From Meloidogyne chitwoodi (lineage: Eukaryota > Nematoda > Chromadorea > Rhabditida > Meloidogynidae), in NCBI GenBank assembly GCA_015183035.1, contig JACZZP010000001.1, forward strand, positions 2,046,001 through 2,110,000: a DNA stretch of 64,000 nucleotides, written 5' to 3'. Positions within the stretch are counted from its first letter, which is position 1. Each line of letters begins with the position of its first letter. Under the pieces are notes generated by a model. That model ran no database searches. It had not been told where the DNA came from and saw only the letters and a list, made by a program, of their open reading frames with translations. Positions 57,841 to 64,000 of the stretch are shown here, piece after piece. Position numbers and translations under genes: made by a program.

Positions 57841-58492
57841 GCCAATGGCAAATTAACTTGAATAATCTCTTTAGGATCATTTATTCATGAAAATCGATCA
57901 ATTTATTACTTTCGTTTCAAAAAATAATTATATAAATATTAAAAATGGACGGTTCCAAAACCGGTTCCGAACCGGTTCTACGAATTTTACGGTTCCACGG
58001 TTCCGGTTCCGGAGTGGTTCCAATTTTTGACGGTTCCACGGTTCCGGAACCGGAAGTGGAACCGTGGGAACCGGTGCCGGTTCCCGGAACCGGGACATCA
58101 CTGCGCTCAACCACCGGCAACTCTGATACAGACCTATACTTAATGAATTCTGCCTCCCATTTAACATGTCAATTAGAATTGACACCACCCAGCACCGAAT
58201 AGTCAATGATTTGAGGAAAAACCTACTCCCAGAAATGCAGATATTCTTATTCTTGCATCACATCCTTAAGATTTACAATTTGATTATGACTAAATGCGAA
58301 AAAAAATTTTTTTTGAAAAAAATTGATAAAAATATTAAACTTCCACTTCCATCTTCCATATTCCATCATATTCCACCTTTTTAGGACATTTTCCTTCCAC
58401 TTTCCATCTTCCACTTTCTATTTTTTTATTTTTTCTTCCACTTTCCACCTTCCACTTTTTATTTTCGGATTTTGCCCATCCCTGATGAGGAC

Positions 58493-58807
58493 TTACTAAA
58501 TATGTAAAAGTCTTTTTTGTATTTCAATTAAAGGTCAGATTTACTCATCAACTACACTTAATATAATTACAATTTCTCATAATTTTAGAAAAAAGACCAT
58601 ATCAAAGCTTTAATTTTTAAACAATCTGGTAAATATTGACAAAGGATAAAATAAAACCGGTGGAACAAACAATAATAAAATTGTGGCAAAAATAAAAGGG
58701 TAACATGCACTAAATGTGCGATCTTTTAATGAGGTCGAAAAAAGATTCTACAATTCCTCAAAATCTGTCACATATAAATACATCGAAATGCCTAGCCACC
58801 CCAATGT
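58493..58807. other. 3' flank of the NZF gene
   Basis: AT-rich with 'acatgcactaaatgtgcgat' at 58701-58720. No further exon of the NZF gene (such as an OTU domain) is seen on the minus strand here. Confidence 0.4.
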
Positions 58808-60515
58808 TTATTGCTCGTTCCGTTTTGGTCCATGCCGGTCTTTCTATAATTTAAAATTAAACTTTTAAATATTTAACTTGATATACATTGTGTTCAGGAC
58901 GATTACCAAGTCTTGGAGTTCCAATTGTCAATTGATTAAAAAGATCCAATTCAAGATCTCCCCGACTGTCCGTTCTTTCAACATCTTGATTCTGAGTTTC
59001 ACCTGAATCTTGTTAATTTTTAAATAATAATAAATTTTTTAACATATATAAAAAACATACTACGCTTCCTGTGCAAATTTTGAACATCTTCCTGAGGTGG
59101 AGAAAGACTTTGCATCCGAGATATTAAACGTTTGTGACCACAAAGAGTACATTTAGGTGCTTTTGGCCAATTGTCAAATGTACTGAAAATAAGATAATTT
59201 TATTCATTTTTAGCATTAAAACGTTTAACAATTAAAAAAAGGATTCTTATTTAAAACGAACAAAAATAAAATCTAGAAACGTGTTTCGTTTCTAAGGTGA
59301 ATTTTAAATTAAACTTCTAACAATAAGATCGGACTTTCCAGTAAAATAAACAAAAATTACAAAATTGTAAAAATTATAAACTGACCAACTCTGACAAGTC
59401 CATTTATTAAGTGCACGAGAAATTAAATTATTGTCCTTGTGCTGCTGATTCTGAGCAGTAGTGTGCTTAACAGGAATTACTTGATTATTAACGAACGGTG
59501 GTGTTGCATAGCGAAGTGGTCGATCCGTAGTACATTGAATGCAACGTTTTGTGCGCTGGCAATTCATATATGTACCTATGAAATTAATTGTAAAACGTTA
59601 TGAAAAATCGGCAATCCTTAACAATTGGGGCGCCACCCCAAATAATCGCATCGGCATAGTAAAAACGTTTTTAGGGGTTATCGAGGGCGCTGATTATGAA
59701 TCTGATCTTATCACTAATCCTTATCATTACCACTAACTTTAAAAATACAGATTTTATCATGGATATTTTCAAATTACTCAGCTTATTAATAAAAAAGAAT
59801 CTACTATTGAATATTTACAAAAACGTAATTTTACGGTCTTTATCCCAACTATGCCCATCATGTAATCAGCAAATGAGCGAAAATTTTGATAAAATCTGTG
59901 ATTTTAAAAATTAGTGATAAGAAAAAACTGATATCAGGTACGTAATCGCGACCTCGATAACCCCTAAAAACAAGTTTTTAATATGCCAATGCGATTATTT
60001 GGGGTGGCGCCCCAATTGTTAAGGATTGCCGAAAAATCGGTAATAACTGAAATGAAAAATATATTGCAATAAAAAACAAAATACCCCTTGTTCATAAACT
60101 ACTAAAGTTTAATAGGATGTTTTATATAAAATATTTTTGACTAATGTCAGTTCTATAATTTTTCACTACGCAAAACTAATTCATATAAAAAAATTGAGAT
60201 TGCTCTCTAATAAATAATTGCAACATATTATATTCAGTTACATAATTTATAATTTACATATCGGACATGGCCAACGAAACTCATCATGCAAAATTGAAGT
60301 TCTGACTGAAGACTCGTTGGCAGGACAAAGTTCTAAAATTATACTTACAATTAGAAATAATTTCCAAAAATTAAAAAAAAACCTTCAATAAGAATTGGTT
60401 TATTTCTAGGTTGATAACAAAGTACACATTTAATGCTAGCATTCCAATTGATGAAAGTGCAATAAGTGCATGCCCACTTCTTTGGTGCTGAATCTTTGGA
60501 AGAGCTTTCGGCCAT
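58808..60515 (-). CDS. Trabid/ZRANB1-like protein reduced to three NZF zinc fingers
   Basis: Exons 60383-60515, 60258-60332, 59386-59575, 59064-59182, 58887-59008 and 58808-58843 join in phase to about 224 residues. Three NPL4-type zinc fingers fit W-x-C-x2-C-x3-N-x6-C-x2-C: 'WACTYCTFINWNASIKCVLC', 'WPCPICTYMNCQRTKRCIQC' and 'WTCQSCTFDNWPKAPKCTLC'. Each has the T-(F/Y) pair that contacts ubiquitin. Three such fingers in a row at the N-terminus are characteristic of Trabid (ZRANB1), a K29/K33-preferring deubiquitinase. The Trabid ankyrin-like and OTU domains are absent: the frame stops after 'KDRHGPKRNEQ' both when spliced and when read through. So it is a ubiquitin-binding fragment gene, or the catalytic part is encoded elsewhere. 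Intron 2 houses a MITE. Confidence 0.82.
59610..60030. mobile_element. 421-bp MITE with about 80-bp inverted ends
   Basis: Termini start GGCAATCCTTAACAATTGGG and are inverted copies over about 80 bp with few mismatches. They include the near-palindrome GGGGCGCCACCCC. Flanking 8-bp duplication GAAAAATC (59602-59609 and 60031-60038). The element lies wholly in intron 2 of the NZF gene. An 8-bp duplication suggests hAT, but such long arms are unusual for that group. Confidence 0.88.
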
Positions 60516-61013
60516 AGTTGTAAAACCACTATATTTGGCTTCAATATAGAATCAAAATAAATGGTTTAACACTGAAAAAAGAATAAATACATAAAAAATT
60601 AATGGAAATCTAGAAATAAAAATATAAACTAAATAAAATATATCTTTATTTCTCTTGCTGTCTCTATTTATTTAAAACACTATTTCTACCCTTGAGTCCC
60701 CGGCCACACAAGTCTTCAGCTTAAAAATCAAATAAAAAAGGTCAACTGATGAAGAATATGAATCTTAATTGTATCTAACTTTAATTATAAAAATTAGTAG
60801 GGAAAATGAGAGAAAAAATATGTAAAATAGCAAAAGCTGCTTTTTGAGCACGTGTCAGCAGGATTATTTTTGCAATGAGAAGAATGCTATTTTTAAAAAT
60901 TAATTGTTTCATTCCTTTTTCTAATTTTAACATTTAAAATTCTTTTTACAAAAAGCTTACTATTTATGTATTTTTCATAAATTTCGATTTTTTACGAATT
61001 TTCCAAATTTCTT
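60516..61013. promoter_or_regulatory. Shared upstream region of divergent NZF and PI3K-adaptor genes
   Basis: 500 bp separate the two start codons and should hold both promoters. 60650-60720 is less AT-rich. No motif recognised. Confidence 0.4.
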
Positions 61014-63068
61014 ATGTTTGAACATTCACAACACAGTTCTTCAACAACAACTTCATTGTCTGATAATAGCATTTCTTTTATGGCTAACAGTTCTACTATA
61101 TTAAATTCACTAAGCCTTGAAGAACATTGTTGGTATTGGGGTACAGCTACCAAGGAAGAAATTAGTGCAGCAATGGATGTTAAAAAATATTATCATAATT
61201 TTTATTATTTTATTTAAAGAATCAACAAAATGGTACATTTGCCGTACGTGACTCTTCAACAAAGGGACAATATACGCTAACATTGCGAGTTGATGGAACG
61301 AACAAACTAATTAAAATTCTTGTACGTAATTTTAATACTTATTTAATTTAAACTACCTATTTTAGGTAGAAAATGGTAGGTGTGGTTTCACTCCAGATTC
61401 TATGGATTTTGATTCTATGGCCAGTCTTGTTCAATTTTATCAAACTTGCTCTTTAAGAGATTTCAATGAAAAACTTGATACTTGTTTACTTTATCCACTA
61501 AAGTCCCCGCAATCATTGGCTTGTCTCTCAGTAAAAGTTTTGATGCTTTATATTTTATCGTCTGATATTATTTATTATATTTAGGCTGATTCAATGGTGG
61601 ATCCTTCATATCGTGTCAGTCTACTTAAATGCACTTTTGAGGTTTTGACAAAATTATGTTTCAATAATATTTGTTTTTAGGCTATTCATGCTGAATATGA
61701 TCGTATTTCTCGACGCTATGACCAATTATTTAACCAACAGTTGGCATTAAACGAAGAATATAGTCGAAAACAACGTACTGAATCCGCTTATTCTGACGCT
61801 TTGAAAATATTTGAACGAAAAATTGGTGAATTAAAAACGTATTGAATTTTTTAATCCAATAATTTTTCGATCTTTTTTTGTTCTTAGCACTATCTCTGAA
61901 GAAAAGGAACTTAATGATAGAGATCGTGAATCGCTTACAATGAATATTGAATTACAGGAAGAGAGGTTTACTTAAAACTTTTAGTTTTGACAAAAATAAG
62001 TTTAGGATGGAAGAGATTGGAAAGGCCCAGACTTTGATGAGAGCGGCAATTCAAAATATTGCAATTTCTTTGCAGAAAATCAATGATGAGCTTGCAAGAT
62101 TAAAGCCATCACTGCTTAAATTGCACAAGTTGAATTTATTTTATTGGTTCAATTTAAAAGATTATTTTAGAAAATGTGAGAAATATCGAGATAAGCTCCT
62201 TGAAATGTCAAAACAAAAAGTTACACATGCTCAATTAGACAGGCTTGTCCAAAGTGTTTCACTTGCTGTAATTTTGGAATAATTTTTTTTATTTATTTAA
62301 ATTTATTTTATTTTAGCTTGATTCAGAACCGTCAACTTTAAGTACTTTTTTACTTAGAATTTCATTGCCAATATCAAAATGGTGTTGTGAATGTTGGTTA
62401 TGGCATCAGGCAACCAAGGTTATATCTCTTAATTTAAAAAGAAAATTTTATTCTTGTAGGATGAATCAATATCTCTTATTCGATCTTTAATGAATGATTT
62501 TGACAATTCTAAAACTTCAACAGATGGTATTTTTCTCATAAGGCCCAGTAGTTCGCGTGTTGGATTTTATGCTTTAGAAATATCAAAGGATGAAAATGTG
62601 GTATGTTTTAAGATAATTTTTCTTTTCTGAATTTTAATTTTATTATTTTACATACATATTTATTTCTGTTTTTTAGCATTCGTGTCTAATTGAGTATCGT
62701 GACCCTAGGACAACAATTGACCATTCCGGTGGTTATGGTTTTGCTCAAACTCAGATGTTGTTCGCTTCTCTAATGGATTTTGTTCAATATTATTCGGCTG
62801 TTCCATTAAAAGAGCATAATTCTGTTTTGGACACTCCTCTTATAACAGTAATTAAATAACAAATTATTTAACTTATAAAAAAAATTTTTAGCCAGCTTTG
62901 GGTCAGTTAAAACAGAAAAGAAACAACATCTCCTTTTCTACTAATGATCATCAACATGATAAAACAAAACTAAAACGTACTGAAGTAGTAGATGATGAGA
63001 CAGAATTCGAAAAATCTAAAGATGAAAAATTTATAGATAAAAAGATTTTGACTTCTGATACTTTGTAG
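61014..63068 (+). CDS. aap-1: PI3-kinase regulatory subunit, p85/AAP-1 type
   Basis: Twelve exons join in phase to about 511 residues. N-terminal SH2 (about 38-140): '[14 protein letters not shown]', 'GTFAVRDSS' with the phosphotyrosine-binding Arg, '[16 protein letters not shown]', 'GRCGF'. Inter-SH2 coiled coil (about 160-330): '[16 protein letters not shown]', '[11 protein letters not shown]', '[20 protein letters not shown]', the p110-binding segment. C-terminal SH2 (about 345-450): '[12 protein letters not shown]', 'GIFLIRPSS' (Arg kept), 'HSCLIEYRD', 'GYGFAQ'. SH3 and RhoGAP domains of vertebrate p85 are absent, as in C. elegans AAP-1, which couples the insulin receptor DAF-2 to AGE-1/p110. 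A Lys/Asp-rich tail ends the protein. It is the first cistron of a likely two-gene operon. Confidence 0.92.
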
Positions 63069-63170
63069 TTTTAAATATCTTTAAACTTTGAATTATGTAA
63101 TTAATTTTAATAAGATTTACAATCATTACATATTTTTATATTCTCTTAAATCAATTCTCTCTCATTGCAG
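63069..63170 (+). promoter_or_regulatory. Intercistronic region with trans-splice acceptor
   Basis: Only 102 bp lie between the aap-1 stop and the next ATG. A pyrimidine tract 'ttctctctcattgcag' abuts the ATG directly, leaving no room for a promoter or 5' UTR. This is the layout of a nematode operon with spliced-leader trans-splicing. Confidence 0.7.
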
Positions 63171-64000
63171 ATGTTTGAGCTTACTCAAAAATTTTCAATT
63201 AAATCTAATCGAGATAATAGGAGGTAAACATTCATTTTTAAATTTAATCTTTTTAATTATTTTAGTTTAAATTCTCGTCGTCTCATCTTCTGTTGGAAAG
63301 ATCTTCGTATTCGTGTCTCCCTGTTTGCTTATTTCCTTCCAAATTGTTTAATTCCAATAATTGAATCATACAACTCGAATATATTTACATCTTTCATTCT
63401 TATTTCAATTTTGGGATTTATTACACTTTGCTTAACTCAAACCAGTCGACAACGTTGGATGGTATAAATTATTATTTAAATTTTTTTATTGACAATATTT
63501 TTTAAATTTATTATTTAATGTAGTATTCTTCACAAGCATTCCTACTTGGTGTTGTAAATGGTTGGGCAATTAAATTTGCCGTAAATGCATATAAAAAAGG
63601 CAATACTGTTGTAATTATTTTCTGTTTATATGTAGTATTATTTTGCTTTTTCCATTTTAGCGAATTTTTCATGACTGGTTAGTTTATCACAAAAAAAATT
63701 AGAACTGTTAATTTCTATATTCAGGCTTTTCAAATCCTGATTCACTTCGGCCTGATTCTTTTCTTCTTAATCATTCATTGGCTTATTGGACAGCAGCGGT
63801 ATGCTCATGGATTGAATTTTGGACTCGTTTATGGATTTTCCCAAGTAAATTTTTTATCTTTTCTAATATTTACCTAAAATTATACATCAATATTTTTGCA
63901 AAAATTAGTTTTTTATTAAAATTTATTTCAGTACATCATTTGCAGCATTCTACTCAACTTTTGTTTCTCTTTTTGGTATACTTCTTTGCATAGTTGGTGA
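63171..64000 (+). CDS. Isoprenylcysteine carboxyl methyltransferase (ICMT/Ste14), 5' part
   Basis: Starts at 63171 right after an acceptor; exons continue past the window end. N-terminal hydrophobic helices ('FTSFILISILGFITLCL', 'FLLGVVNGWAIKFAV'), then the family block 'LFCFFHFSEFFMTGFSNP', 'DSFLLNHSLAYWTAAV', 'SWIEFWTRLW', and after a short intron 'FVSLFGILLCIVGE'. FH.SE, LDSFLLNHS and the GE segment are conserved in ICMT, the ER membrane enzyme that methylates the C-terminal prenylcysteine of Ras-type and other CaaX proteins using S-adenosylmethionine. The catalytic C-terminal part (RHP, EE motifs) lies outside the window. Pairing with the PI3K adaptor in one operon would link two Ras/insulin signalling components. 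Confidence 0.88.

Larger units (their letters stand above)
56762..58103. mobile_element. hAT element B, nested in the SINE
   Basis: Termini CAGTGATGTCCCGGTTCC and its complement; perfect 8-bp duplication CGCTCAAC at 56754-56761 and 58104-58111. Subterminal 'cggttccggttccgg' repeats on both ends. No transposase frame. It is itself interrupted by hAT C. Confidence 0.92.
56481..58170 (+). mobile_element. tRNA-derived SINE, split by hAT B
   Basis: Head with A box TGGTTGAGTGG (56493-56503) and B box GGTTCGATTCC (56537-56547); the stems are too damaged for a working tRNA. Body: 'ttttcggtagc', 'caataatttttcaaaatttt', 'cgcctcggcgctaaaa'. Tail 'gctcaaccaccggcaactctga' is interrupted at 56762-58103 by hAT B, whose target duplication CGCTCAAC lies in the tail. 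Body and tail match 46080-46375. Confidence 0.65.
56203..58484. mobile_element. hAT element A (outermost of a nested stack)
   Basis: Termini CAGGGATGGGCAAAA and complement TTTTGCCCATCCCTG are flanked by a perfect 8-bp duplication ATGAGGAC (56195-56202, 58485-58492). Subterminal DNA on both sides is made of 'ccacttccatcttccac' repeats. No transposase is left. It contains a SINE, hAT B and hAT C. Confidence 0.92.

Noticed and set aside
57086..57848. Intact 8-bp target duplication for hAT C
   Set aside because: The flanks GTCATTAT and GCCAATGG share only four positions, so I do not claim a duplication for this layer.
57917..58206. Pro/Val-rich frames within the 56.2-58.5 kb region
   Set aside because: They lie in the subterminal 'ggttccggttccgg' repeats of hAT B and cross its boundary.
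63088..63270. 60-codon plus-strand frame starting in the intercistronic gap
   Set aside because: It reads through the trans-splice acceptor in a different frame from ICMT.

Overview
The window is nuclear DNA from a very AT-rich nematode. Genes are small, with many short introns (mostly 40-70 bp, GT...AG ending in TTTTAG or TTTCAG). There are nematode-type chemoreceptors, an MSP-domain gene, two genes packed head to tail about 100 bp apart with an acceptor directly before the second ATG, and many small secreted pioneer proteins. A plant-parasitic tylenchid such as Meloidogyne is my inference from base composition and the secreted families; no marker gene in the window proves the species. Almost all gene models below were spliced by eye, and I checked reading phase across the introns.

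Layout. 1-6.3 kb is repeat-rich: a 104-bp tandem array, a decayed copy of part of the thioesterase gene found at 50.3-51.8 kb, a chimeric MSP gene, a chemoreceptor scrap, minisatellites and a hAT-type MITE. 6.3-8.4 kb holds a coiled-coil gene and an intact VAP-like MSP gene whose first two exons are an apparently identical duplicate of the chimeric gene at 2.2 kb. 8.9-13.2 kb holds a divergent pair of paralogous chemoreceptors. 14.6-23.8 kb holds an SDR oxidoreductase, a large secreted-looking protein with two copies of an unknown domain plus RING, and a four-TM protein. 24-38 kb is dominated by secreted pioneer genes: a family A member (25.0 kb), a Cys-rich secreted protein, and three tandem members of family B. 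The third family B gene lies inside an intron of a neuropeptide GPCR on the other strand. 38.5-45.6 kb is a 7-kb AT-rich desert, closed by a hAT element with a transposase remnant. 47.2-55.9 kb holds an FMRFamide-receptor-like GPCR, a double-hotdog thioesterase, a small Cys-rich secreted peptide, the second family A gene and an ShK-like secreted protein. 56.2-58.5 kb is a stack of nested hAT elements and tRNA-derived SINEs. 58.8-64 kb holds a three-NZF Trabid-like gene, then a probable operon of the PI3K regulatory subunit (aap-1-like) and isoprenylcysteine carboxyl methyltransferase (window end).

The conserved genes serve signalling (PI3K p85, ICMT, GPCRs), ubiquitin biology (NZF and RING proteins) and lipid metabolism (SDR, thioesterase). 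The secreted families A and B, the small Cys-rich proteins and the duplicated domain-RING protein look lineage-specific. Two of these genes carry paired inverted TGCACTT boxes upstream, resembling the motif I recall from root-knot nematode effector promoters. Four genes each carry exactly one disabling lesion in an otherwise intact frame (one TAA, three 1-nt shifts), which suggests either recent decay or residual assembly indels.
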